Notes under the pieces: generated by a model | What the model was told of the DNA's origin: nothing | The model's input: only the letters and a program-made list of their open reading frames with translations | The model's database searches: none | Program-made: the position numbers and the translations under genes | In this document: positions 17,403-26,069 of the stretch, piece by piece | Numbering within the stretch: position 1 is the first letter of the stretch | How the letters are laid out: each line of letters opens with the position of its first letter | DNA from: an uncultured Flavobacteriaceae bacterium | Lineage (GTDB): Bacteria > Bacteroidota > Bacteroidia > Flavobacteriales > Flavobacteriaceae | DNA: 64,000 bases | NCBI GenBank assembly: GCA_947494715.1 | Contig: CANLWG010000002.1 | Coordinates: 1-64,000 of the forward strand | Direction: 5' to 3'

Positions 17403-18824
17403 ATGAGACCATTAATAGGAAGAAAACAGGAGAGGGAAATCTTGGAGATTGCTCTAAAAAGTAATCGCCCGGAACTTGTAGTCGTCTATGGAAGACGACG
17501 TATCGGGAAGACTTTTTTGGTGGATAGTGTCTACGATAAGCATATTCAATTTAGGTTTTCTGGGATACATGGTGCTTCCTTAAAAGAACAATTGGTCAAT
17601 TTTCACTTAACCCTCTCTGATAAAGCTCCTAAATTCAATGAACCAAAAAGTTGGATAGAGGCCTTTTATCATTTAGGTAGGTACTTTGATATATTAAAGT
17701 CGAAGAAGAAAAAGGTGCTATTTATAGATGAGTTTCCCTGGTTGGATACAAGACGCTCTAATTTTCTTCCTGCCTTTGATAATTTTTGGAACAACTACGC
17801 ATCAAAGCGAGACGACATTGTGGTAATAGTTTGCGGATCGGCGGCTTCCTACATGATACAGAATATCATAAAAAATAAGGGAGGGCTGCATAATCGATTG
17901 ACCCAAAGGATTCAATTATCGCCTTTTAACCTTGATGAGACAGAACAACTTCTAAAACGGAACGGAGTAAAATTCTCACGCTATGACATATTACAAATCT
18001 ATATGGCCATGGGCGGGATACCGCATTACTTGGAAAAGATAGTGCCCGGGGAAAGTGTTCCACAAGCAATCGATCGATTGTGTTTTGAAAAAAATGGATT
18101 TCTCCGGACCGAATTTGAAAATGTATTCGCTTCGCTCTTTGAATTTTATGAAAACCATGAATTGATCGTTCGATCGTTGGCAAAAGTTAGAAAAGGCCTG
18201 ACCAGAAATGAAGTATCCAACAAAAGTGGCATACCCTCAGGTGGGGGACTCACTAAAACTTTGATGGAACTGGAAGAATCCGGTTTCATAGAAAACTATC
18301 TGCCTTATCAAGGCGTCAAGGATTCTATTTACCGACTTAGTGATGAATATTCAATGTTTTACATTAAATATATTGAAAACACGAAACCCTCAAAAGGTAG
18401 TATTTGGATGAAAATGCAGGGAAAACAGTCCTATAAAATATGGTCGGGATATAGTTTTGAGACCATTTGCATGAAGCATATAGAACAAATTAAAGAAGGA
18501 CTCAAAATAGCAGGAATCAATTCTACCCATGGAAGCTGGGTCGAAAAAAATACGGGAATCGGGGCTCAAATCGATATGCTGATCGATAGAGATGACAACG
18601 TCATTAACCTATGTGAAATGAAGTTTTACAATACCGACTTTAGCCTGAATAAAAAGTACGCCAAGGAGATTGCCAATAAGGTTAATTTATTCACGGAAAG
18701 TACGGGAACCAAGAAAAGTATCTTTGTAACCTTCATAACCACTTACGGTCTCGTTTCCAATGAATACTCCAAACAATATGTGCAAAACGAACTAACTATG
18801 AATCACCTTTTCATCAGCCTATAG
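17403..18824 (+). CDS. AAA ATPase with C-terminal PD-(D/E)xK-like (DUF234) domain
   Basis: 473 residues from the ATG at 17,403 (a TTG at 17,373 would fall inside the terminal repeat). The N-terminal ATPase has Walker A YGRRRIGKTF (about residues 29-38), Walker B KKVLFIDEFPWLD and a sensor-like VIVCGSAAS. A winged helix follows in the middle. The C-terminal domain has IDMLIDRDDNVINLCEMKF, a PD-(D/E)xK nuclease pattern typical of the archaeal-type ATPase/DUF234 family (COG1672). These proteins occur in many copies in Bacteroidetes and archaea; function is unproven. Flanking inverted repeats suggest it moves as a unit. Its stop codon lies within the right repeat. Confidence 0.85.
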   Translation: MRPLIGRKQEREILEIALKSNRPELVVVYGRRRIGKTFLVDSVYDKHIQFRFSGIHGASLKEQLVNFHLTLSDKAPKFNEPKSWIEAFYHLGRYFDILKSKKKKVLFIDEFPWLDTRRSNFLPAFDNFWNNYASKRDDIVVIVCGSAASYMIQNIIKNKGGLHNRLTQRIQLSPFNLDETEQLLKRNGVKFSRYDILQIYMAMGGIPHYLEKIVPGESVPQAIDRLCFEKNGFLRTEFENVFASLFEFYENHELIVRSLAKVRKGLTRNEVSNKSGIPSGGGLTKTLMELEESGFIENYLPYQGVKDSIYRLSDEYSMFYIKYIENTKPSKGSIWMKMQGKQSYKIWSGYSFETICMKHIEQIKEGLKIAGINSTHGSWVEKNTGIGAQIDMLIDRDDNVINLCEMKFYNTDFSLNKKYAKEIANKVNLFTESTGTKKSIFVTFITTYGLVSNEYSKQYVQNELTMNHLFISL

Positions 18825-18866
18825 ATAGCCAAACCAGATACAAAAAGGATAGTTTTGGCGACTTAT
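18821..18866. repeat. Right terminal inverted repeat
   Basis: The outer 16 bp (18,851-18,866) are the exact complement of the left end. Inner matches include GCCAAA (18,828-18,833) and CAAAAA (18,841-18,846). It overlaps the last codons of the ATPase gene. Confidence 0.65.
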
Positions 18867-18875
18867 GGAAATACC

Positions 18876-20021
18876 TTAAGCACTTTTTTTTAACAGGCGT
18901 AGCGAATCTTCCAATGCAAGCTCTGCCCAAAGCAAAGGATGGTCGCTTGCCGAATCCCTCTCATTCTTCATCGAATCATAAGTTTCCCACTCAGGTTTGT
19001 TTAAAGGCCACATACCCTTCCGGTTCATGCCACAGCCCTTAATTTTTTCGAACAATGCCAGAGAAACCAATAAATAGTCTTTCTGCCTAATGTTAACTCC
19101 CTTACGATAAGCACCCATTCTGAAATATCCTGCATCGGCTCCCGTATCGGGCAACACACTAAAACTGGTGTGCGTGACCACATCTTTAACACCTGTCTCC
19201 ATAATTGGACAAATAGACCCGGAATATGATGGGACATTCAAAGTGCCCAGAATAACAATATTTTCTTTACCTTTTAAACGCAGCCCTTCATAAACCTCCG
19301 CAACCTTGTTGGCCTGTTTTTTGCGCGATGAATCTGATTGGTCTTCGCCAGCAAGCTGACAACACAAAATATATAATGTCTTGTTGTTGGGAGTTTTAAT
19401 TTTGTACTGATGAAAATCGACATTGAACAATAATTTACCTAGCTCGTCCCTTTCATTAGAAAAGGATTTCACGGATTTGATATGATAACCTTCCTTTAGG
19501 AGGATACCCATTCCCAAATCCGTAGCGTCATTTCCCTGAATGTGCATTATCCGCCTATAATTCGATTTCTGATTACCCTTAAAAAAAGCTTCGTTAAATT
19601 GGGCAAGGGATTCCCTATTTTCTACTTCTTGTAATAAAACAATATCGGCATCGATATCGAAGATGACTTTTGCCTTATTTATGACGGCATTTTTAGACAG
19701 AGGAACCGACCTCAATTTTATCCAACCGTTCCAATCGGTTAGATACGATGCTTTCCACTGTTTAACTTTCATTGCCGATTTTACATATAGACTACCGTCA
19801 ATATTCTTCATTGATAGATAGGGCTCATGTGAGGATTTATGAAAACCTAATAATTCTGCCAATTCACGCATACGACTATAGTCCGTAACTGTCCGTTGTT
19901 CCTTAAGGAGCAAACCTTCGAACTCCTCTCTCCAAACCTCGAACTTAACTTCATATCCCATTTCAATAAGATCCAAATGCCGATGGAAAAGATTTTGGAT
20001 ATTAAATGTTGCTATTCTCAT
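18876..20021 (-). CDS. EEP-family (endonuclease/exonuclease/phosphatase) protein, probably degenerate
   Basis: 381 residues with the EEP fold: RIATFNIQNLF at the N-terminus, DADIVLLQEVEN (about 125-136), DYLLVS and the C-terminal SASDHPLLWAEL. Two positions differ from active family members. The usual NH(L/F)KS appears as CCQLAGED, and the usual GD(F/L)N appears as GTLNVP, so a catalytic His and Asp are replaced. It may be a non-catalytic relative. It overlaps the upstream HTH gene by 4 bp, indicating an operon. Its 3' end is 10 bp from the terminal repeat of the ATPase element. Confidence 0.75.
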   Translation of the reverse strand: MRIATFNIQNLFHRHLDLIEMGYEVKFEVWREEFEGLLLKEQRTVTDYSRMRELAELLGFHKSSHEPYLSMKNIDGSLYVKSAMKVKQWKASYLTDWNGWIKLRSVPLSKNAVINKAKVIFDIDADIVLLQEVENRESLAQFNEAFFKGNQKSNYRRIMHIQGNDATDLGMGILLKEGYHIKSVKSFSNERDELGKLLFNVDFHQYKIKTPNNKTLYILCCQLAGEDQSDSSRKKQANKVAEVYEGLRLKGKENIVILGTLNVPSYSGSICPIMETGVKDVVTHTSFSVLPDTGADAGYFRMGAYRKGVNIRQKDYLLVSLALFEKIKGCGMNRKGMWPLNKPEWETYDSMKNERDSASDHPLLWAELALEDSLRLLKKSA

Positions 20022-20305
20022 GCGGCCCTTCCTTTATTTATCGATATATTATTTTCCAATATTTCATTTATTTTTTCCTCGTCATAATAGATGATTCCGC
20101 CTAATTTGGAAAAGGGAATGGTCTCATTGACTCGGAAGTTCTGTAAGGTGCCCGGACTGATATCCAATTTGTCCATGACTTTTCCTGATTTTATCCATTT
20201 GTCAATGGTAACCCGTTCATACCGCATCAACAATTCTTTGATTTCCATTAGCAGTTCTTCCTTGAAATGTTTCAAATCTTCTGTAGTTATAATGTTTGCT
20301 GCCAT
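20018..20305 (-). CDS. Helix-turn-helix DNA-binding protein, excisionase-like
   Basis: 95 residues. An N-terminal coiled segment (FKEELLMEIKELLMRYE) precedes a MerR/helix_turn_helix-17 type domain (KVMDKLDISPGTLQNFRVNE, then IPFSKLGGIIYYDEEKI). Such proteins act as excision or transfer regulators in Bacteroidetes conjugative elements. It is first of a two-gene minus-strand operon with the EEP gene (4-bp overlap). It is divergent from the peptide exporter operon, so it could regulate that too. Whether it is an excisionase is inferred from family habit only. Confidence 0.75.
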   Translation of the reverse strand: MAANIITTEDLKHFKEELLMEIKELLMRYERVTIDKWIKSGKVMDKLDISPGTLQNFRVNETIPFSKLGGIIYYDEEKINEILENNISINKGRAA

Positions 20306-20469
20306 AGTTGATAATTTGGTGAGTTCTTAAGCTAAAAAAGCTCTTTTCCTTTCTGATGTAAATCTGAGAGATTAAGATGGATTTTGTTCACAAGTAGCAC
20401 CCAAGTAGGGTTAAAATTTAACATTTTAAGGCCTTTTATCGAGTATTTGTGGGATAAATAGGTAATTCT

Positions 20470-22707
20470 ATGGAGATAAATACAACTTCCATACATTTAA
20501 AGATTATCATTAGCGCAGCTATGTTCAGAACCAACTTCCCTAATTACAGGCAGTTAGACAGAATGGATTGTGGTCCAACTTGTCTTAGGATTATTGCGAA
20601 GCATTATGGTAAAGAAATAAATTTAGAATTTCTAAGAAGAGTTTCCCATATCAATAGGACAGGAGTTTCTTTGGCCGGAATTAAGGAGGCAGCAAAACAA
20701 ATTGGTTTTGACACATTTTCAGTTTTGATTACTTGGGCCGACCTGATAGAAAAAGTACCCCTTCCTTGTATTGTACATTGGGAGGAAAATCATTTCATGG
20801 TTGTCTACAAACTAAGTAACTCAAAAGTTTACATTTCTGATCCTGGAAAAGGGAAATATACCCTTTCTCATGATGAATTTCGAGATGGATTGTTGTCGGA
20901 AGGAAAAAAAGGAGTGGCCATGTTATTAGAGCCAAATATTGATTTTTTTCCAAGCACTGAAGCCGTTAGCAGTAGTTTTTCATATTTAATCAAATACATT
21001 TTTGGGCATAGAAAGCTTCTTTGGCAGATTGTAATAGGTCTTTTTTTATCCTCAATTATCCAGTTGTCATTGCCTTTTTTCACTCAAAGCATCGTTGATT
21101 ATGGCATTGAAAATCAGGATTTTAAATTTATTCAGATAGTTCTTGTAGGTCAAGTATTCTTTATTTTGTCACAAGGAGCGATTGAAATACTCCGCGACTG
21201 GATTTTATTGCACATTTCAACAAGGATGAATATTAGAATGATGTCGGATTACCTTGACAGGTTAATACAATTGCCAATGCTCTTTTTTGCTGGTCGAAGC
21301 ACAGGAGATTTGATTCAACGGATAAATGATAATTCAAGAATTGAAGATTTCCTTACCAATGGATCGTTAACCTTTCTATTTGATGTTTTCAATATCCTAT
21401 TATTCAGCCTAGTACTAGCATACTACAATCTCAATATATTTTTAGTTTTCATAGTTGGGTCTATCATTTATTTTACATGGTCATTGGCCTTCATGAAAAA
21501 AAAGGCTCTTCTGGATATGGCCTATTTTGGCTCAAGTTCAAAGAGTCAGGCTCAAGTTCTACAAATAATCAAAAACATAGAGGATATCAAAATCAATGGC
21601 TCTCACGAAAGAAGAAAGCAAGAATGGTATCAGACCCAGCTAGAACTCCATAATATAACTTCAAAAAACCTCAGAATTAACCAAGTTCAGCTGAATGGCG
21701 GTCAAATTATTAATGAGATAAAAAACATTATTATAATTATTCTTTCTGCATACGCAGTGATTGAAGGGGTTCTTAGTTTGGGTGTGATGTTGGCGATTCA
21801 ATTCATTATAGCGCAACTCAGTGTGCCGATAAGTAAAATAATAGACTTTCTATTGGATTACCAAAAGGCTTCCCTATCTGTAGAAAGACTTTTTGAGGTT
21901 CAGAAGGAGAGACCTGAAGGAGAAGGCATTGAAATGATTAACAACCTGGCGGACGATGAGAATATTGAATACAAGAATGTCTTTTTTAGATACGGCCCAC
22001 CTGAATCTAAAGACACTTTAAGTAATATAACAGTGACAATTCCAAAAGGTAAAATTACCGCATTGGTTGGGCCCAGTGGATCAGGAAAATCAACCTTCCT
22101 GAAATTACTATTAAGTTTTTATCAACCGTTCAAAGGTGAAATCATAGTTGGACAGAATAACCTAAAGGAAATACCCCCGGAGGTATGGCGCTCAAAATGC
22201 GGGGTTGTTCTTCAAGATGGAAAACTTTTTGATGACACCATCGAACGTAACATAACGGAATCTAAATCTGATTTTCCAGTTGATTTAGAAAACTATAAAA
22301 AGGCAATTAAATTTGCTATGCTAAACGATTTTATTGAAAAACTTCCGCACAAATCAAAAACAAAGGTCGGTGAGAATGGAGCGTTATTAAGTGGGGGCGA
22401 AAAACAAAAAGTTTTAATTGCACGTGCAATCTACAAAAACCCCAAATATTTCTTTTTAGATGAAGCCACCAGTTCTTTGGACTCTATTAATGAAAAGAAC
22501 ATTTTAGAAAATCTTGAGACATTTTACAAGGATAAAACTGTGGTAATAATTGCACATAGGCTTTCTACGATTAAAAATGCAGATAATATAATTGTTTTAA
22601 ACAACGGAGAGCTAATGGAACAAGGAACCCATAAAAAATTAATGAGCCAAAGAGGTTATTATTGGAGGTTGATTGAAAACCAATTAGATAAGGTAGAAAA
22701 TGGGTGA
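20470..22707 (+). CDS. Peptidase-containing ABC exporter (C39)
   Basis: 745 residues. A C39 protease domain (1-150) has the oxyanion Gln28, catalytic Cys34 (in RMDCGPTCLR), His108 (EENHF) and Asp124 (SDPGKG). A six-helix ABC membrane domain follows (about 165-460). The ATPase has GPSGSGKST (about 534-542), LLSGGEKQK signature and YFFLDEATSS Walker B. Such exporters cut substrates after a double-glycine leader while pumping them out. A second in-frame ATG at 20,521 (MFRTNFPNYRQL) starts right at the protease domain and may be the true start. It overlaps the HlyD gene by 8 bp. All catalytic residues are present. Confidence 0.93.
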   Translation: MEINTTSIHLKIIISAAMFRTNFPNYRQLDRMDCGPTCLRIIAKHYGKEINLEFLRRVSHINRTGVSLAGIKEAAKQIGFDTFSVLITWADLIEKVPLPCIVHWEENHFMVVYKLSNSKVYISDPGKGKYTLSHDEFRDGLLSEGKKGVAMLLEPNIDFFPSTEAVSSSFSYLIKYIFGHRKLLWQIVIGLFLSSIIQLSLPFFTQSIVDYGIENQDFKFIQIVLVGQVFFILSQGAIEILRDWILLHISTRMNIRMMSDYLDRLIQLPMLFFAGRSTGDLIQRINDNSRIEDFLTNGSLTFLFDVFNILLFSLVLAYYNLNIFLVFIVGSIIYFTWSLAFMKKKALLDMAYFGSSSKSQAQVLQIIKNIEDIKINGSHERRKQEWYQTQLELHNITSKNLRINQVQLNGGQIINEIKNIIIIILSAYAVIEGVLSLGVMLAIQFIIAQLSVPISKIIDFLLDYQKASLSVERLFEVQKERPEGEGIEMINNLADDENIEYKNVFFRYGPPESKDTLSNITVTIPKGKITALVGPSGSGKSTFLKLLLSFYQPFKGEIIVGQNNLKEIPPEVWRSKCGVVLQDGKLFDDTIERNITESKSDFPVDLENYKKAIKFAMLNDFIEKLPHKSKTKVGENGALLSGGEKQKVLIARAIYKNPKYFFLDEATSSLDSINEKNILENLETFYKDKTVVIIAHRLSTIKNADNIIVLNNGELMEQGTHKKLMSQRGYYWRLIENQLDKVENG

Positions 22708-23989
22708 TAACCCCCAACATATAGAAAATTTTTTAAATCGTCCTCCAAGTTGGTTAATGCAAAGAGGAATGGTTGTGGCTTTTCTATTTCTTACTTTCAT
22801 ATTTGTTTTTGCCTATACTTTAAAATACAATGATGTAATAAAAGCCGAAATATTGATTACCAGTAAGAACCCGCCTGTGAATTTGATTAGCAAACGCAAT
22901 GGTAGAATTGTTGAGGCAAATTTCAGACCTGGGCAGATGGTCCGTAAAAATGAGATTCTGGCAATAATGGAAAATTCCTCAAAACATAAAGACATTTACT
23001 ATTTGAAATCCAAGTTAGAGAATGATATTGATTCGGTAATAAATGTTGATGGATTATTCCAAAATTTCCCAAGCGACCTTGAGTTAGAGATTCCCATCCA
23101 AATATCCTATCAGGATTACGTGAGCACTTTTGGCAAGTATCTGTTGTACAAAAATTTAGATCAGGAAAAATTGGAAAATGAAAACCTGAACTCACAAATT
23201 GAAAAGTTAAAAAAGCTCATTCAAATCAAGCAACTCCTATTGTCCTCCAGTAAACGGAACTTGTCCATTACAAGTAGAGGGCATAAGAGACAAAGCGAGA
23301 TTTATGATAAAGGGGTTATCTCGAGACAAGAACTCGACAAAAGTGAACAAAATTTACTGTCCGCTAGAAATGAGGTTAATAAAGTCAATCAAGAACTTGA
23401 ACAATTATATATCGATACATTGAATTTAAGCAGTCTAAGCTTAAAGTCATTTAATAAAGATATTATCAATTCTTCGGTCTATTATTCTGAACTCAAGTTG
23501 GCCAAACAAGAACTTAAAGGAAAAATTAATCAATGGGAGAATATGTATGTCATAAAAAGCCCTATTTCAGGCATTATTACTGTCTTCGATATATGGAATA
23601 CTAATCAGAATGTGGTCCAAGGAGAGCATTTAATTACCATTGTGCCGGAAAAAAGCACAAAACTTATTGGGAAGTGCAAGGTGCCAATCAAAAATTCAGC
23701 CAAGATTAAAAAACAACAGAATGTAATTATCAAGTTGGATAATTATCCATATCAAGAATGGGGAACTCTAAATGGAAAAGTTGTTAGTATGTCTGAAACG
23801 CCAAAAAAAGGAAAAAAAACCTATTATTCGGTTTATGTTGATATTTCTGAACTTAGAACATCTTATGACAAAGAAATAATGTTCAAACAGGAAATGTACG
23901 GGTCGGCAAATATTATATTGGAAGAGATTTCCTTTATGGAACGTATTTTTTATCAATTTAGAGGGTTATGGACAAACATTCAAAATTGA
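22700..23989 (+). CDS. HlyD-type membrane fusion protein
   Basis: 429 residues: cytoplasmic N-terminus, one membrane helix (about 26-44), a biotinyl-lipoyl-like half (NGRIVEANFRPGQMVRKNEI), a long coiled-coil hairpin (about 150-265) and the second lipoyl half (VIKSPISGIITVFDIW). It bridges the ABC exporter to an outer-membrane channel. It overlaps the exporter gene by 8 bp, so it is its dedicated partner. No TolC-like gene lies in the window, so a shared channel is likely. Confidence 0.92.
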   Translation: MGDNPQHIENFLNRPPSWLMQRGMVVAFLFLTFIFVFAYTLKYNDVIKAEILITSKNPPVNLISKRNGRIVEANFRPGQMVRKNEILAIMENSSKHKDIYYLKSKLENDIDSVINVDGLFQNFPSDLELEIPIQISYQDYVSTFGKYLLYKNLDQEKLENENLNSQIEKLKKLIQIKQLLLSSSKRNLSITSRGHKRQSEIYDKGVISRQELDKSEQNLLSARNEVNKVNQELEQLYIDTLNLSSLSLKSFNKDIINSSVYYSELKLAKQELKGKINQWENMYVIKSPISGIITVFDIWNTNQNVVQGEHLITIVPEKSTKLIGKCKVPIKNSAKIKKQQNVIIKLDNYPYQEWGTLNGKVVSMSETPKKGKKTYYSVYVDISELRTSYDKEIMFKQEMYGSANIILEEISFMERIFYQFRGLWTNIQN

Positions 23990-24106
23990 ATGTGCAATGA
24001 TGATACTTTCTCTTCACCGAACTCAATTTTATGAATTATATAAAAAATAACCGATAAATAAGGTAAGTAGGAAACAGAAATAAGTTCATGGAGTAATAAT
24101 CATCTA

Positions 24107-25807
24107 ATGGAAAAGCGATTGTTTACAAGTCTATCTTTGGGAGGGTTCTTCTTTTTACAAGTCATTTTTTTGTCCAAAACTTTCTCTCAAGAGCTACCAA
24201 AGGATGATATATTTAGTCTTTCTTTTGAAGGTATCGCAAGTCTAGAAGATAGTTTATATAATTCTGAGCGCGTAGATTACTTAAAAAAGGTGTTGGATAT
24301 ACATACCGCTAAAGCCAAATATTTTAAGGATACCACTCAGTTGATCGAGGTGTACTTTTGGCGAATTTGGACTGAGGAATTTATATCCGCTAGCAAATAT
24401 GCCGACTCCGCTATTATATTGACAAAGGGAACAAATGGGAGGAAATATTCATCTGCTGCGCATTATTCAAAAGCCGTACTGTTATACGACAATAATTTTC
24501 CAGAGGCTTCATTGGCCGAGTTTATTATAGCACATGATTTGGCTAGAATAGCTAACGACCATGAAGATATTGTGGATTGCCTGAATGCAATATCCTCTTT
24601 GAAGAGAGAATATGGACAAGAAGGGGAAGCGGTTATTTTGCAAAGAGAATCCTTGGATTACTTAAGGAGGCATGAAAGTGAAATTAACAGTTTTAATTAC
24701 ACGCATTTGGTCACTTTGGATAACATATCACGGTGTTATCTTCAAGTAAAGGAATTGGACTCCGCCAGAGTTTATACGAAGCTGGGGATGAAGGCCGCAT
24801 TATTCGATAACGATATTGAAACTTTTCAAAAATTGAATATTCTTAATGCCCAAATCAATTACTACGACAAAAACTACATAAAGGCGAGGGACACTTTGCT
24901 CAAATATGTCAATGGCTTTCAAGGAACAACGCGAGCTGATATACTGTTCTACTTAGGAATGATTGAGGGCACGCTGGGCAACGGCAATAGCAAGAAATCC
25001 TATTTTGAGGAATTTGATCAGATTTTGTTTACAAATGGCCTTCCGTTAATTGACAATGCTAAAGAAATATATAAATACTTGTTAAAAACGGCAGATATAA
25101 ACGGCAACAATGCACTGAAAAAAAAATATTTAGAAAGACTAATTTATTATGACAGTTTACTGACAAAAACAGAGAAAAACATTCGAAATGTTACATTAAT
25201 GCATTTTGATTTGCCAGTTCAAAATTTGCAACAATCTACCCTTAAAAAAGAAATTGACAACAAGAAGAACGTGGTGCTATTTTTATATGTTATATCTGCT
25301 TTATTGTTTGTTCTGATATTCTTTTTCCATTACAGATATAAAAAAGAACAAAAAAGGCTTCATAGGATTATGAGTGTTGAAGTTAAACCCATTAAAATAT
25401 CCCAGGAAAATTTTAATTCCGCAAGCATAGATATAGATCAAAATATTGTAAGTACAACGCTAGAAAAATTAGATATGTGGGAGATTAATAAGGGGTTTTT
25501 GCATCACGATATTAATCAGCATTCACTTGCCAAGGAGTTGGATACAAATAGCTCTTACTTATCCAAAATAATTAACACCTATAAACAGCAGAATTTCTCA
25601 AATTACATTAAAGACCTCAGAATTACCTATGCCATAAACCATATTAAGAAAAATCCAGAAACTATTGCCAACAAATCAACAATTCAGGTGGCAGAACATT
25701 TTGGATTTAATTCGTTAGACGTTTTTGTCCGAGCTTTAAAAGCGAAAATTGGCATTACACCAGCCGTCTTTTTTAGAAAAATAAAAAGGGGGCAATTTAT
25801 AAATTGA
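24107..25807 (+). CDS. Membrane TPR protein with C-terminal AraC-type HTH
   Basis: 566 residues: signal peptide or anchor (about 9-28), a TPR-like helical repeat region (about 60-370), one membrane helix (about 388-411) and a cytoplasmic AraC HTH domain (about 460-560: SLAKELDTNSSYLSKIINTY, then QVAEHFGFNSLDVFVRALK). The topology puts the TPR part outside and the DNA-binding part inside, like a one-protein transmembrane sensor. It lies between the exporter and the precursor peptide gene, all in one direction, so the natural inference is that it regulates them. Ligand unknown. Confidence 0.88.
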   Translation: MEKRLFTSLSLGGFFFLQVIFLSKTFSQELPKDDIFSLSFEGIASLEDSLYNSERVDYLKKVLDIHTAKAKYFKDTTQLIEVYFWRIWTEEFISASKYADSAIILTKGTNGRKYSSAAHYSKAVLLYDNNFPEASLAEFIIAHDLARIANDHEDIVDCLNAISSLKREYGQEGEAVILQRESLDYLRRHESEINSFNYTHLVTLDNISRCYLQVKELDSARVYTKLGMKAALFDNDIETFQKLNILNAQINYYDKNYIKARDTLLKYVNGFQGTTRADILFYLGMIEGTLGNGNSKKSYFEEFDQILFTNGLPLIDNAKEIYKYLLKTADINGNNALKKKYLERLIYYDSLLTKTEKNIRNVTLMHFDLPVQNLQQSTLKKEIDNKKNVVLFLYVISALLFVLIFFFHYRYKKEQKRLHRIMSVEVKPIKISQENFNSASIDIDQNIVSTTLEKLDMWEINKGFLHHDINQHSLAKELDTNSSYLSKIINTYKQQNFSNYIKDLRITYAINHIKKNPETIANKSTIQVAEHFGFNSLDVFVRALKAKIGITPAVFFRKIKRGQFIN

Positions 25808-25847
25808 GTGTTTATTTATTGAAATCCGGTTAGTTTTTATAGCTATC

Positions 25848-25878
25848 TTGTAGGAATATTAACCCACAATTCACTTTG
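25848..25878 (+). promoter_or_regulatory. Candidate promoter of the precursor peptide gene
   Basis: TTG (25,848-25,850), a 20-bp spacer, then TCACTTTG (25,871-25,878), which differs from the Bacteroidetes TAnnTTTG element at one base. The ATG at 25,883 starts four bases later, so the message would be nearly leaderless. The off-consensus base would suit an activated promoter. Confidence 0.4.
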
Positions 25879-25882
25879 TATT

Positions 25883-25999
25883 ATGAAGAAGAAATATGAA
25901 ATATTAAAAGAACAGGAAATAAAGGACCTTACATTAATTAAGGGTGGTTTTGATGGCCCCATCGATAAAAGTAAGATGAAGAAAAAGACAAAAAAATAA
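25883..25999 (+). CDS. Double-glycine-leader precursor peptide
   Basis: A 38-residue peptide. The leader MKKKYEILKEQEIKDLTLIKGG (residues 1-22) has the helical, hydrophobic-spaced LxxxEIKDLTLIKGG form cut by C39 exporters. The predicted core is FDGPIDKSKMKKKTKK, 16 residues, half of them lysine, without Cys, Ser-rich or Thr-rich modification sites. It sits 75 bp after the TPR/AraC gene and 5 kb from the C39 exporter in the same direction, and a terminator follows 18 bp later. It has its own candidate promoter. A bacteriocin, a pheromone or a surface-acting cationic peptide are all possible. The leader call is strong; the function is unknown. Confidence 0.78.
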   Translation: MKKKYEILKEQEIKDLTLIKGGFDGPIDKSKMKKKTKK

Positions 26000-26017
26000 A
26001 GATTCCTTTAGTCTATG

Positions 26018-26053
26018 AAAAATCTCCAGTTTTGATACTAGAGATTTTTTTAA
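26018..26053 (+). terminator. Terminator after precursor peptide gene
   Basis: AAAAATCTC (26,018-26,026) pairs with GAGATTTTT (26,041-26,049), followed by more T. It separates the peptide transcript from the peptidase gene at 26,070, so the peptide can be expressed at a higher level on its own. Confidence 0.75.
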
Positions 26054-26069
26054 TTTTAGTTAAACCATC

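Larger units (their letters stand above)
17350..18866 (+). mobile_element. AAA-ATPase/nuclease gene bounded by terminal inverted repeats
   Basis: A perfect 16-bp inverted repeat (ATAAGTCGCCAAAACT at 17,350-17,365; its complement at 18,851-18,866) encloses a single gene. Imperfect matching continues inward to about 46 bp on each side (17,350-17,395 and 18,821-18,866), including shared TTTTTG and TTTGGC blocks. Each end is also a hairpin by itself (TCGCCAAAA at 17,355-17,363 with 17,382-17,390). TA dinucleotides at both ends could be a target duplication but are part of the symmetry. No transposase of a known family is present. Confidence 0.5.
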
